From Brumimicrobium sp041655765 (GTDB lineage: Bacteria > Bacteroidota > Bacteroidia > Flavobacteriales_D > Crocinitomicaceae): a DNA stretch of 59,230 nucleotides. The DNA lies in NCBI GenBank assembly GCA_041655765.1, contig JBBAEU010000015.1, positions 1 to 59,230 of the forward strand. Direction: 5' to 3'. Positions 26,537-35,880 of this stretch are shown in pieces. Numbering within the stretch: the first letter of the stretch is position 1; every line of letters starts with the position of its first letter. Under the pieces are notes generated by a model. It saw nothing but the letters and a program-made list of their open reading frames with translations. It ran no database searches and was not told where the DNA came from. A program made the position numbers and the translations under genes.

Positions 26537-26564
26537 AAAAAAGGCACGTTTCAGTGCCTTTTTT
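26537..26564 (+). terminator. Terminator after tmRNA
   Basis: AAAAAAGGCAC, loop GTTTCA, GTGCCTTTTTT: an 11-bp perfect stem ending in a T run, 45 bases after ssrA. It is symmetric and could also stop leftward transcripts. Confidence 0.9.
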
Positions 26565-26627
26565 ATTTATCAAAATTTATTTTTTACTTAATCTGTGCTA
26601 AGATTTAATACGCTATTACCCTATGCG

Positions 26628-28286
26628 TTACTCTTTAACAAATTTATGTGTTGAAATTCCTTTGTCAGTTACAATCTTAATGAAATATGTTCCAGCTTTA
26701 AAGTAGGAAACATTTATTGTCGTGTTATTAGCATGTGCAACTCTTCTTCCGTCAACAGAATAAACTTCAATGTTGTTAACTTCTGCAAAATCAACATCAA
26801 TGTTAACGATATTATTGGCAGGGTTTGGATAAATAACAACACTTTGCTTTATTTCTTCTTTTGTTAATCCCGACCAATCACCTGATCCATAAACAATATT
26901 TAAAACTGGAGCAAAATCTGGATCGTCAACTCCTGAAAACTCCACCATAGAACCATTTGCTGTGGGTGCAGAAATCTTAAATTGTGTAACATCATAAGGT
27001 TTGATATATTCCAATAAATCTGTTGGCAAATCAAGGCGAACCCATTCTCCATCAGTATTAGAACCAAAAACGCAAGGATTCCCTTCAGCTTTACCAATCA
27101 CATCATAATCAGAAACTTCAATGGTAGTACTTAATCCAAAAGGACCGTCCATAATTTCAATAATAATGTCGCCATTGATTGGATTATCAGTTCCAGTTTG
27201 TTGAATTCTGTGTAAAAAAAGACTTGCTTTATCTACAATATTATCAAGTTCGTTTTGGGTTTCAAAGGATAAAATTGTTTGATGATTTACGCCCGCATTT
27301 TCACCGACAAATAATTGATCGTTTAAAGTACCGTCAGAAGCAACAGAGCCATTAGCTTGAGAGGTAGTTGCAATGAAATATTTATCATCCATCATAGCTT
27401 TGTGATAATATTTTTGAGTGGTGTAGCCAACCAGAGCTTGATATCCTATTTTAGAAAGGTGAAAACAATCTTTTGTCAACAGATAATCTCTCATTGAATT
27501 TCTAGGAGAAGGATATTCAGGGTCTCCATAAGGAAGCGGAACGTATTTCTCTGGATATGTACCAAATGGCGCAACTTCTAATGGGTCAATTTGACCATAC
27601 TTATATTGCGTGATACCAGTTGCAGGAACAAAATGAACTTTTGGATCATTTATATAAAAGTTATAAACCAAATCTGTAAATTCGTTTAGTTGTGTGTTCA
27701 ATTCAAAGTTACTTGGGAATTCCATGTTTTCCCAAGTAGAATAAAACGGATGGTCTTCAGGTCCAGTGATACCTATAGGATCTCCAAAAGAATTAACTAC
27801 TTCCTCAAAGTTAGGATATGCATAACCACTGATAACAATGTCGATGTCTGGTCGTACCCCTTTTATGAATTGAATAACCATATCTAAACTATCTAGCGTA
27901 GCTTGTTTCAGATCATCATTTTGTTGCTGTGTAAAAGATTGCGACTTCCAATTTCCCAATAAATCATTTCCTGAAAGACTTAAATGAACGTATTCGAGTT
28001 CAGGTCTTGATGTTAACTCATTCTCTAGAATTTGTTGCTTCCCAGCTTCTAAAAAATGATATGTTTTGGCTCCATTTTGGGCTAAATTCAAATCTGTGTA
28101 AAACTTATTTCCAGAGTGTCCCCAACTTTCCATAACCGTATTGATTGTTCCGTCAACCCCCATGAAAAAGGCCCAGCTATCACCAACCAACAAAATTTTA
28201 ACTTCTGAATCTTCATTACATTGTGATTTTGAGAAGTTTGTAAAGCCAATTATTCCGATAAAAAAAAGTGTAAAAATATGTTTCAT
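26628..28286 (-). CDS. SGNH/GDSL hydrolase with T9SS type A sorting domain
   Basis: 552-residue secreted protein. The signal peptide ends near residue 22 (FSKSQC). The SGNH hydrolase domain (~25-290) shows the GDS nucleophile block in LLVGDSWAFF, SGNDLLG for the oxyanion Asn, and the DXXH pair in DCFHLSKIGY. A beta-sandwich of the DNRLRE/CBM-like kind follows (~320-460, ILSFETQNELDNIVDKASLF). The last ~75 residues are a type A T9SS signal (YPNPANNIVNID, VYSVDGRRV, AGTYFIKI, HKFVKE). Likely an extracellular esterase or deacetylase on polymers; the substrate is unknown. It stands alone between tmRNA and a lipoprotein gene on the same strand. Confidence 0.88.
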   Translation of the reverse strand: MKHIFTLFFIGIIGFTNFSKSQCNEDSEVKILLVGDSWAFFMGVDGTINTVMESWGHSGNKFYTDLNLAQNGAKTYHFLEAGKQQILENELTSRPELEYVHLSLSGNDLLGNWKSQSFTQQQNDDLKQATLDSLDMVIQFIKGVRPDIDIVISGYAYPNFEEVVNSFGDPIGITGPEDHPFYSTWENMEFPSNFELNTQLNEFTDLVYNFYINDPKVHFVPATGITQYKYGQIDPLEVAPFGTYPEKYVPLPYGDPEYPSPRNSMRDYLLTKDCFHLSKIGYQALVGYTTQKYYHKAMMDDKYFIATTSQANGSVASDGTLNDQLFVGENAGVNHQTILSFETQNELDNIVDKASLFLHRIQQTGTDNPINGDIIIEIMDGPFGLSTTIEVSDYDVIGKAEGNPCVFGSNTDGEWVRLDLPTDLLEYIKPYDVTQFKISAPTANGSMVEFSGVDDPDFAPVLNIVYGSGDWSGLTKEEIKQSVVIYPNPANNIVNIDVDFAEVNNIEVYSVDGRRVAHANNTTINVSYFKAGTYFIKIVTDKGISTHKFVKE

Positions 28287-28329
28287 AATAATTTTGTTAT
28301 TTATACTACTAAATTACAAAATCATTTCG

Positions 28330-29244
28330 TTATTCCTTCAATAAAGTTGATTTGTTTTGTATCTCCAGATAAGGTGAAAACACAAACTTGGTTATTTTCT
28401 CTATACCTTCTAATTCATCTAACCAATCAACATTTAATTCATATCCCAGAACCTGCTCACCTTCTTTTAAAGCAAATAAAGGTGAAATATTATTAATGGT
28501 TAATTCATGATTTTTATTGATAAATTCCTGAAGAACAATTTTTTTGGAAATCTCTCTAAAATCTACGGATTGAACCAAGAAAGCTGTTTCCATCATTTTC
28601 ATTGTATGCGTCATAAATTCATCCAACTCAGGCTCTCTAATTAAGGAAAATGCTTTATTTTTAAAAAATCTCAGAAACTGCTGTTCTTGTGTTGATATAT
28701 GCATGGGTCTATTATCAATAAAATGCATTCCAAATTCATACGCATAATAAAAGTCTTGATATTTTTTGGGAATAGAGTAATTAAAGAATGGCGTTCTTGA
28801 AATAAATTTATCTTCATAATCAAACAAGTAGAAATCGTGATGAACTTCTATTGTATCACCTTTTATTAATTGGTAAAGGTGTTCGATTTCATATTCTATT
28901 TGATGAATTTCTTTATCTGCTGCTTCTTTATAAGTAGGAATCACATCATCAATTCCCGACATTTTTAATCCTCGAAAATCATTATTATCTACAAATTGCT
29001 GTTTTATTCTGTAAAGTGAATCTAATTCTACAAATGATTGAGGCTTATACATTTTCATAGGACCATAAGCAGTCGATTGATAAATGTTGCCACTAAATTG
29101 GCTACTTGCGTGTGATTCAATAAACTTTTGAAACTTCTCTTCTTTTTCAATTATACTATTTGACGAACTTATAGAAGATACTGCACAACCAGATACAATA
29201 AATAAAGTAGATACCAATAATAGATTAAATAAAGGAAATTTCAT
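28330..29244 (-). CDS. Lipoprotein, unknown function
   Basis: 304 residues. Signal peptide with lipobox FIVSGC (Cys20) marks it as a lipoprotein. The remainder is soluble, rich in F, Y, E and K, and shows no motif I recognise. It lies 43 bases upstream of the SGNH hydrolase gene on the same strand, so the two may be co-transcribed, although an AT-rich gap with no visible terminator separates them. Confidence 0.75.
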   Translation of the reverse strand: MKFPLFNLLLVSTLFIVSGCAVSSISSSNSIIEKEEKFQKFIESHASSQFSGNIYQSTAYGPMKMYKPQSFVELDSLYRIKQQFVDNNDFRGLKMSGIDDVIPTYKEAADKEIHQIEYEIEHLYQLIKGDTIEVHHDFYLFDYEDKFISRTPFFNYSIPKKYQDFYYAYEFGMHFIDNRPMHISTQEQQFLRFFKNKAFSLIREPELDEFMTHTMKMMETAFLVQSVDFREISKKIVLQEFINKNHELTINNISPLFALKEGEQVLGYELNVDWLDELEGIEKITKFVFSPYLEIQNKSTLLKE

Positions 29245-29305
29245 ACAACACTTTTGAGATATAAAGATAGCAATATAATTAAATTATTTTTTTTTACAAC
29301 AAACC

Positions 29306-29335
29306 TTGTTTGATATTTAAAAATTCGTATATTTA
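29306..29335 (+). promoter_or_regulatory. yifB promoter
   Basis: TTG, 19 bases, TATATTTA: Bacteroidetes consensus with one mismatch in the -7 octamer, 31 bases before the start codon. Confidence 0.7.
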
Positions 29336-29366
29336 CGTATATAATAATTTAAAAACCTAAATCAAA

Positions 29367-30905
29367 ATGTTAGTAAAATCATTTGGCAGTGCCGTATTTG
29401 GCATTGAGGCCACAACAATCACTATTGAAGTCAACATCGACAAAGGAATCGGATTTAGTTTAGTTGGATTACCTGATAATGCTGTGAAAGAAAGTCAGCA
29501 ACGCATTAAAGCATCTCTTACAAACAATGGGTACACTTATCCAATGAAAGAAATTACGATAAATATGGCTCCTGCAGACATCCGTAAAGAAGGCTCAACG
29601 TTCGACTTGCCCATTGCCATTGGATTGATGGCAGCAAGCAACCAAATTAAACCCGATAATTTAGAAAACTATGTATTACTTGGTGAATTATCGCTCGATG
29701 GAACATTAAATCCGTTAAAAGGAATTCTCCCAATTGCTCTAAAAGCCAAAGAAGAAGGATTTAAAGGGATTATTCTTCCTACAAAAAATGTTCGCGAAGC
29801 TGCTATCGTGGATGGTATAGAAGTTTATGGTGCGGATGATATCAATCAAGTTATAGATTTTTTAAATAATGGAACAGGATTAGAACGAACAACGATTGAC
29901 ATCAAGCAAGAGTTTTATGACAAATTGGATAATTTATCAGTTGATTTCCGTGATGTAAAAGGTCAACAAAACATCAAGCGCGCTTTTGAAATTGCAGCAT
30001 CAGGCGGGCACAACATTGTTTTGATTGGACCTCCAGGAGCAGGAAAATCTATGTTGGCTAAGCGTTTACCAACCATTCTTCCACCTATGAATTTAAACGA
30101 GTCTTTAGAAACCACTAAAATTCATTCAGTTGCAGGAAAAGTAAGCGCTGGTGCAGGATTGATAACACAAAGACCTTTTCGAAAACCACATCACACCATT
30201 TCAGATGTTGCATTAGTTGGTGGAGGCGGATATCCGCAACCAGGAGAAATTTCATTGGCGCACAACGGCGTTTTGTTTTTGGATGAATTACCAGAATACA
30301 AACGTGCTGTTTTAGAAGTAATGCGTCAACCTTTAGAAGATAGAACAGTAACGATTTCAAGAGCGAAATTCACGGTCGAATATCCAGCTGGCTTCATGCT
30401 TGTAGCGGCAATGAATCCTTGTCCGTGCGGTTTTTATAATCACCCAGATAAAGATTGTGTTTGTGGTCCAGGCGTTGTACAAAATTATCTAAATAAAATC
30501 AGTGGCCCACTACTTGATAGAATCGACTTACATGTAGAAGTTACTCCCGTAAATTTCGATGAATTGGCATATCATCAACCCGAAGAAGGAAGTAAAAATA
30601 TTCGTGAGCGAGTTATTCAAGCAAGATTGGTTCAAGAGGCGCGATTTAGAAATATTGACAATACGCATTGCAACGCACAAATGACCAGTAAACAACTTCG
30701 AAAGTATTGTAAAGTTGGTGATACATGTAATATAATTTTAAAACAAGCGATGGACAGATTAGGTTTATCCGCTAGGGCTTATGACAGAATTTTAAAAGTT
30801 GCAAGAACCATTGCTGATTTAGAAAAATCAGAAGACATTCAAACAGCTCATATTTCAGAAGCCATACAATTTAGAAGTTTAGACAGAGATAATTGGGCAA
30901 AGTAG
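29367..30905 (+). CDS. comM: YifB/ComM family AAA+ ATPase
   Basis: 512 residues, the normal family length. The N-terminal Lon-protease-like S5 fold (~20-145: GLPDNAVKESQQRIKASL, NMAPADIRKEGSTFDLPIA) precedes the Mg-chelatase-type AAA+ domain (~190-400: Walker A GPPGAGKSMLAKRL, Walker B FLDELPEY, sensor AAMNPCPCGFYNHP) and a C-terminal helical lid (~415-510). ComM acts as a hexameric branch-migration helicase during integration of incoming DNA in naturally competent bacteria. The gene is widespread even where competence is not shown. It has its own promoter and converges with NDH-2. Confidence 0.93.
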   Translation: MLVKSFGSAVFGIEATTITIEVNIDKGIGFSLVGLPDNAVKESQQRIKASLTNNGYTYPMKEITINMAPADIRKEGSTFDLPIAIGLMAASNQIKPDNLENYVLLGELSLDGTLNPLKGILPIALKAKEEGFKGIILPTKNVREAAIVDGIEVYGADDINQVIDFLNNGTGLERTTIDIKQEFYDKLDNLSVDFRDVKGQQNIKRAFEIAASGGHNIVLIGPPGAGKSMLAKRLPTILPPMNLNESLETTKIHSVAGKVSAGAGLITQRPFRKPHHTISDVALVGGGGYPQPGEISLAHNGVLFLDELPEYKRAVLEVMRQPLEDRTVTISRAKFTVEYPAGFMLVAAMNPCPCGFYNHPDKDCVCGPGVVQNYLNKISGPLLDRIDLHVEVTPVNFDELAYHQPEEGSKNIRERVIQARLVQEARFRNIDNTHCNAQMTSKQLRKYCKVGDTCNIILKQAMDRLGLSARAYDRILKVARTIADLEKSEDIQTAHISEAIQFRSLDRDNWAK

Positions 30906-30969
30906 ATAAGTTTTGTTGTCGAATGAAAGTATATTTTTGTGAAATTCACTCAATTTGACAGTAGAAAAC

Positions 30970-32301
30970 TTAGTTATCACGCTTGTATTTTCTAACAATC
31001 AATCGACTTCCTTTGTCATAAGAGAAATAACTCCATAGCCAATGAATTCCGACCAACAAACGATTCTTAAATCCACTGATTGAGATAAGGTGTACAAATG
31101 ACCAAATGAGCCAAGCGATAATACCGCCAATGTTCATTCCCCAAACATCTGCCACTGCTTTTCTTTTACCAACAGTGGCAAGTGAACCTTTGTCTTTATA
31201 CTCAAAAACAATTCTTTCTTTTCCATTAAGTTGATTAAGGATGTTTTTTGCAAGTGTTCTCCCTTGTTGAATTGCTACTTGTGCAACCATAGGATGAGCC
31301 CTTGGATATTCATCAGAAATAAGTGCTGCAGTATCTCCGATTGCATAAATTCCTTTGTAGTTTTTAACCTCAAGGAATTCATCTACGAGAATACGTTTTC
31401 CAGACACAAAATTTTCTTTATCTAAACCATCAGGTGAACATCCTTGCACACCTGCATTCCAAATAAGGGATTTAGCTGGTAATTCTAGTCCTGTATTTGT
31501 TCTAACAATATTGCCATCGTATGAAGTAACGCGATTTTCTAGATGAACTTTCACACCCAATTCTTCAAGGTATAACAATGCTTTTTTTGAGGATGATTCT
31601 GACATTCCAGTTAACAATGTACCGCCAGCTTCAAGGAGGTGAATAGACATAACAGAAGCGTTCATATCTGGATAATCTTTTGGTAAGATATATCTCCTAA
31701 ATTCAGCGATTGCTCCTGCTGTTTCGACACCTGCAGGTCCACCACCTACAACGACAAAACTTGTCAATGCATTTCTTCTTTCATTGTCAGAAGTCACTAC
31801 TGCTTCTTCTAAACTTTGTAGCATCATACTTCGTATATCGAGTGCTTCTTGAATAGACTTCATTCCAATTCCATTGGTTTGAACATCTTCCATTCCAAAG
31901 AAGTTTGTAGTACTTCCCGTTGCTAACACCAAATAATCAAAGTTGATTACACCAATATCTGAAATTACTCGGTTTTTCTCTGTGTCAATTTTCAGCACCT
32001 CTCCCATTCTAAAAAACACATTTTTGTATTTTTCGAACTGTTTCCTCAAAGGAAAAGCAATATTATCAGGTACGATACCACTTGTAGCAACTTGATAAAG
32101 TAAGGGTTGAAATTGATGGAAATTATTTCTGTCAAGTACGATAACCTGAACGTCTTTGTTTTTTAGTCCTTTAACAAGAGCCAATCCTGCAAATCCACCA
32201 CCAATGACTACAATTCTGGGTAGATCAGTTTCTGGAACCCGAATCGAGTTCATAATATTTTCATCGATATTTGTATTTTGTTTAACTACTTCCATAATCA
32301 T
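30970..32301 (-). CDS. ndh: Type II NADH dehydrogenase (NDH-2)
   Basis: Single-subunit, non-pumping NADH:quinone oxidoreductase on the inner membrane. 443 residues with the FAD dinucleotide motif VVIGGGFAGLALVKGL (~31-46), NFHQFQPLLYQVAT (~63-76), the NADH-binding VVVGGGPAGVETAGAIAEF (~183-201), and AIGDTAAL (~320). The C-terminal ~60 residues carry hydrophobic and amphipathic segments (GGIIAWLIWSFVHLISI) for membrane binding. The called start is an ATG; a second ATG two codons later is equally possible. It would feed the menaquinone pool. Confidence 0.92.
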   Translation of the reverse strand: MIMEVVKQNTNIDENIMNSIRVPETDLPRIVVIGGGFAGLALVKGLKNKDVQVIVLDRNNFHQFQPLLYQVATSGIVPDNIAFPLRKQFEKYKNVFFRMGEVLKIDTEKNRVISDIGVINFDYLVLATGSTTNFFGMEDVQTNGIGMKSIQEALDIRSMMLQSLEEAVVTSDNERRNALTSFVVVGGGPAGVETAGAIAEFRRYILPKDYPDMNASVMSIHLLEAGGTLLTGMSESSSKKALLYLEELGVKVHLENRVTSYDGNIVRTNTGLELPAKSLIWNAGVQGCSPDGLDKENFVSGKRILVDEFLEVKNYKGIYAIGDTAALISDEYPRAHPMVAQVAIQQGRTLAKNILNQLNGKERIVFEYKDKGSLATVGKRKAVADVWGMNIGGIIAWLIWSFVHLISISGFKNRLLVGIHWLWSYFSYDKGSRLIVRKYKRDN

Positions 32302-32410
32302 CTATAATTAAAAACTCTGATATAAACATTACAAGAGTGTAACAGTCTAAAAAGGTGTTTTGTTATATTTTTTTGCAAATTAATATAATAAAACCATAAA
32401 AATTATTCTG

Positions 32411-33886
32411 TTATAACAATTCTTTTTCAGCTACTGATAATTTACCTTGATTAATCGATAAAGCATACAATCCAATTAAACAAAGCAAACCGTTGAGAAT
32501 AAGGATAAAGAATCCAAATTCAAAACCATAATTTTCAGAGAAGAATAAACTAATAAAATATCCAATTATAGGCGATAAAACGGCAACAATTGGCACCCAT
32601 TTATCAACCAATTTACGTTTTGTAAACAAACCAAAGGTATATAGTCCCAGCAGAGGTCCATACGTATATCCAGCAAAAACGAAGAGTTTAGCAATAACCG
32701 ATTCATCAGCAATCAGATACTTGAAGGCAAGTACAACTAAAATTACAGCAATAGACATTCCGACATGTACGATTCTTCGCATTTTCACTTGATCCTTTTT
32801 TGATCCTTTTTTTTCAATTTCCAAAATATCAATGGAGAAAGATGTTGTTAAAGCTGTCAATGCACTGTCTGCACTACTATATGCTGCGGCAACCAATCCT
32901 ACCATGAATAAAACCGCTGCTGTTATTCCAAATTCACCGCTTGTTGCCAAGTATGGGAATAATTCATCCCTATAATAATCCAAACCATTTTTTCGAGCAT
33001 AAACAGTAAGAAGTAATCCTAAAACGAGGAATACAAAGTTTACAATAACCAAAATTATGGTGAACCAAAACATATTTTTTTGTGCATCTCCCAGATTTTT
33101 ACATGTAAGATTTTTCTGCATCATATCTTGGTCTAATCCTGTCATAACAATAGCAATAAAGGCACCACTAATAAATTGTTTGTAAAAGTTATTTTCAGAT
33201 TTCCAATCGTCAAAAAAGAATATTTGACTCATTTCATTATTGGCTATAAAACTAACTATGTTTGTGGAGTTTAATCCCAAATCTGTTGCCACGAAATATA
33301 CAGTTACTCCAACAGCGAGAAGCATAAAAAACGTCTGAAATGTATCGGTAATCACAATGGTTTTAATGCCACTTTTAAATGTGTATAACCAAATTAAAAG
33401 AACTGTTACAATCACGGTTATCCAAAAAGGTATATTCATTTCGTCGAATACTAAAAGTTGAAGAACGATTGCGATCAAATAAAGCCTAAAACTCATTCCA
33501 ACAAGTCGAGACAAAAGAAAGAACATAGCACCCGTTTTATATGAAGCATTTCCGAATCTATCTTTTAAATAAGTGTAAATTGAAATTAAGTTTAGCCGAT
33601 AATAGAGTGGCAACAAGACAGTACCTATCACAGCATATCCTACGATATAACCTAAAACAACTTGAAAATACCCAAAACTTGACTCTTCAACCCAACCAGG
33701 TACAGATATAAATGTAACACCACTTAGAGAAGCACCAATCATTCCGAAAGCGACAAGATACCACTTAGAGTTTCTATCACCCGTATAGAAAGATTCGTCT
33801 GTGCTGCTTTTTGATGTGAAATATGAAGTTAAAATAAGGATACCAAAGTAAATCCCAATGATTATTAAAATAAGATTACCGTCCAT
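32411..33886 (-). CDS. Sodium:solute symporter (SSS family)
   Basis: 491-residue integral membrane protein with about 13 hydrophobic helices, of the SSS/SLC5 fold. Family features: the first helix then FYTGDRNSKWYLVAFGMIGASLSG, GWVEESSFGYFQVVLGYIVGY, and the sodium-site region TALTTSFSIDILE. The N-terminal helix plus the RNSKW loop is typical of the branch for sugars, amino acids and organic acids. The substrate cannot be read. It appears monocistronic, with a -7-like TAATTTTG upstream on its strand. Confidence 0.9.
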   Translation of the reverse strand: MDGNLILIIIGIYFGILILTSYFTSKSSTDESFYTGDRNSKWYLVAFGMIGASLSGVTFISVPGWVEESSFGYFQVVLGYIVGYAVIGTVLLPLYYRLNLISIYTYLKDRFGNASYKTGAMFFLLSRLVGMSFRLYLIAIVLQLLVFDEMNIPFWITVIVTVLLIWLYTFKSGIKTIVITDTFQTFFMLLAVGVTVYFVATDLGLNSTNIVSFIANNEMSQIFFFDDWKSENNFYKQFISGAFIAIVMTGLDQDMMQKNLTCKNLGDAQKNMFWFTIILVIVNFVFLVLGLLLTVYARKNGLDYYRDELFPYLATSGEFGITAAVLFMVGLVAAAYSSADSALTALTTSFSIDILEIEKKGSKKDQVKMRRIVHVGMSIAVILVVLAFKYLIADESVIAKLFVFAGYTYGPLLGLYTFGLFTKRKLVDKWVPIVAVLSPIIGYFISLFFSENYGFEFGFFILILNGLLCLIGLYALSINQGKLSVAEKELL

Positions 33887-33976
33887 AATAAAATTTATGT
33901 GGCAAAATTACAATAAATCTAATATTTAGTGGGTTTAATAAAAATATAATTGCTAAGGTTCAGAGATAAAAATCCA

Positions 33977-34366
33977 TTAAGCACCCAGAATTCTTCTTAA
34001 ATCTTCAATGGTATTTTCCCAATAGAGCTGAACTTCTTCCATTTCGTCTTCCTCTGCAAAACTTGTAACATTTAAAACAACAGCTTTGGTCATTGGGTCT
34101 TTTTTAAATCGAATTTCTACAAAAGTATCTAACCCCTCTTCTTCGTCTTCTATCCACTGAAATTTAATGTACTCATTTGCTTTTTTTCCAATCAATCGAG
34201 CTTCCTCCTCACTCCCATTCCAGAAAAAAGTATAAATATCTTCATTAACATTTACATCATCTGCAAACCACTCACTTAATCCACTTGGCGTCATCACCAT
34301 TGTGTTTAGTACATTTAGAGAGGTCTTAAATAGATATTCTTGCTCAAATTTTATTTTTTCTATCAT
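33977..34366 (-). CDS. START-like (AHSA1-type) domain protein
   Basis: 129-residue soluble protein of the START-like/SRPBCC fold found in most flavobacteria, beginning MIEKIKFEQEYLFKTSLNVL and containing LSEWFADDV and FFWNGSEEE. The helix-grip fold usually binds a hydrophobic ligand or acts like Aha1, but the role of this branch is not known. It carries a TATATTTG -7 element on its strand at 34404-34411, without a good -33. Confidence 0.85.
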   Translation of the reverse strand: MIEKIKFEQEYLFKTSLNVLNTMVMTPSGLSEWFADDVNVNEDIYTFFWNGSEEEARLIGKKANEYIKFQWIEDEEEGLDTFVEIRFKKDPMTKAVVLNVTSFAEEDEMEEVQLYWENTIEDLRRILGA

Positions 34367-34590
34367 TTCTAGTGTTTTTTACCTTCCCCAATTTTCGGGT
34401 TTGCAAATATACAACATTTTTTTTAAACACGATTCTAATTAATTGATCATATATAAGCTAACCATCTAAAAATGAGACTATATATCAAGAAATATCGTTA
34501 AATAATCTATACAAAATCTTTTATTTTAGTTCTTACAACAAGTAATTACATTGAGTTTGCTCTTCTATGAATAAAAAAGTATAGTATAAA

Positions 34591-34620
34591 TTGTTGATTA
34601 TAAAAAATACATTATATTTG
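34591..34620 (+). promoter_or_regulatory. tRNA-Met promoter
   Basis: Perfect TTG-N19-TATATTTG followed by CCACCTC, ending 17 bases before the mature tRNA. It is the clearest promoter-target pair in the window. The 34367-34590 stretch to its left shows no gene. Confidence 0.85.
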
Positions 34621-34637
34621 CCACCTCAAATGAAAAT

Positions 34638-34711
34638 GGCGAGGTAGCTCAGTTGGTTAGAGCGCAGGATTCATAACCCTGAGGTCACGGGTTCAACTCC
34701 CGTCCTCGCTA
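34638..34711 (+). tRNA. tRNA-Met (CAT), elongator type
   Basis: 74-base cloverleaf: acceptor GGCGAGG/CCTCGCT (G1-U72), D arm GCTC-AGTTGGTTA-GAGC, anticodon loop TTCATAA, T arm ACGGG-TTCAACT-CCCGT, discriminator A. CCA is not encoded. The 1-72 pair and the lack of three G-C pairs in the anticodon stem argue against the initiator; CAT could also be a lysidine-modified Ile tRNA. Confidence 0.93.
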
Positions 34712-34721
34712 CAAAAATAAA

Positions 34722-34755
34722 AGTGTGATTAACAACAGTTTCATCACACTTTTTA
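34722..34755 (+). terminator. Terminator after tRNA-Met
   Basis: AGTGTGAT, 13-base loop, ATCACACT then TTTTT. The stretch from here to the gene end at 34900 shows nothing further. Confidence 0.8.
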
Positions 34756-34899
34756 TGTTTAAAGAGGTTTAAAATGACCCTAATTTTTTTTCTCTATTTA
34801 CTCCATAACAAACTATAAATTCTTTTTAACTCGTACTTTATCATTATGTTTTCTGTAAATAAACCTTCACAAGTGAAGATTCTTTTACACCTTTTAAAT

Positions 34900-35655
34900 T
34901 TATAAAACTTTTGGAAATACTGCTCTTCTCTCTTTTGGATATTCAGGGAATTTTTCTTGATACCATTTATGATGAGCGATTGCTCTTGGAACTAAATTTG
35001 CAAAACTCCACACAAAAAACGTCAATCCAGGTAAACTCCATGTTAGAATGGCAAACCCTAACCATTCAACGATTTCTCCAAAAAGATTCGGTGCGCTCAC
35101 ATATTTAAAAAGTCCTCCCGTAGGAATTTTATATCCTGTTTCACCAGGCTTTCGTAAACGTATTAACGTATTGTCTGACTGCCAATTTATTGCCATTCCT
35201 GTTATAAAAACTATGCTTCCAATAATAAATACGGGAGAAGAAAGCCACCCTAAGTCATAAGTTTTAAAATTTCCAAAATAATAGCCAATCAAAAATCCAT
35301 TTGCTAAATTAAAAGTCATTCCCATTAACATTATTACAACGGGCATTTTCTTCCCTTTTGTTTTAATTCTAAAAGGAAAAACAAGACTTCTGTTGATATA
35401 GTGGAGCGCAAAAAGAGAAAGGATAATCAAATTCGTAATTGATTGTTTTTGAGAACCAGTTGCTATGAAATAAAAAAGAACTAAAAGCACAAATACTTCC
35501 ATGATAATCCACCCAAGTCGATTAGATATTAATGGACCCCAATTCTTTTTTGTGTGGCGGCCATAGGGTGCTGTAATAAATATCAAAACGATAAAAACAA
35601 CAACCGCAATGGCAATCCAAATATAATTGAGCGTTAGATAATCATTATAATTCAT
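34900..35655 (-). CDS. Steroid 5-alpha-reductase-like membrane enzyme
   Basis: 251-residue membrane protein with about six or seven hydrophobic helices, matching the 3-oxo-5-alpha-steroid 4-dehydrogenase (SRD5A) family. The C-terminal family signature is clear: IPTGGLFKYVSAPNLFGEIV, EWLGFAIL and HHKWYQEKFPEYPKERRAVFP, which forms the NADPH-binding end. Eukaryotic homologues reduce the delta-4 double bond of steroids; the natural substrate in bacteria is uncertain (sterols from algae, polyprenoids or other enones). It has no steroid-degradation genes beside it and is transcribed away from the paa cluster. Confidence 0.85.
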   Translation of the reverse strand: MNYNDYLTLNYIWIAIAVVVFIVLIFITAPYGRHTKKNWGPLISNRLGWIIMEVFVLLVLFYFIATGSQKQSITNLIILSLFALHYINRSLVFPFRIKTKGKKMPVVIMLMGMTFNLANGFLIGYYFGNFKTYDLGWLSSPVFIIGSIVFITGMAINWQSDNTLIRLRKPGETGYKIPTGGLFKYVSAPNLFGEIVEWLGFAILTWSLPGLTFFVWSFANLVPRAIAHHKWYQEKFPEYPKERRAVFPKVL

Positions 35656-35765
35656 CTTAAATATTTGTTCAAATATATCACATAAAGTTTAACATTCATC
35701 CAGTATAAATTAAATTGCATCTATAGTTATCACTCTTGTTAATTTGGATAAATTTGTCTAAAAAG

Positions 35766-35778
35766 TGATAAAAGTCAT
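35766..35778. promoter_or_regulatory. CRP/FNR-like element upstream of paaA
   Basis: Exact copy of TGATAAAAGTCAT found also at 18160-18172, here 103 bases before paaA. A weak promoter TTG-N18-TATTTCTG sits downstream at 35835-35863. A regulator binding here would control phenylacetate oxidation together with the hemerythrin/flavoprotein region (inference). Confidence 0.5.
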
Positions 35779-35880
35779 ATTTACATCCACCTTATTCATA
35801 ATATTATAGGTCAAATCTAAAATTATTCTTATTTTTGACAAGATGAAATTAATGTTATTTCTGTAAATAAAATTTAAACC

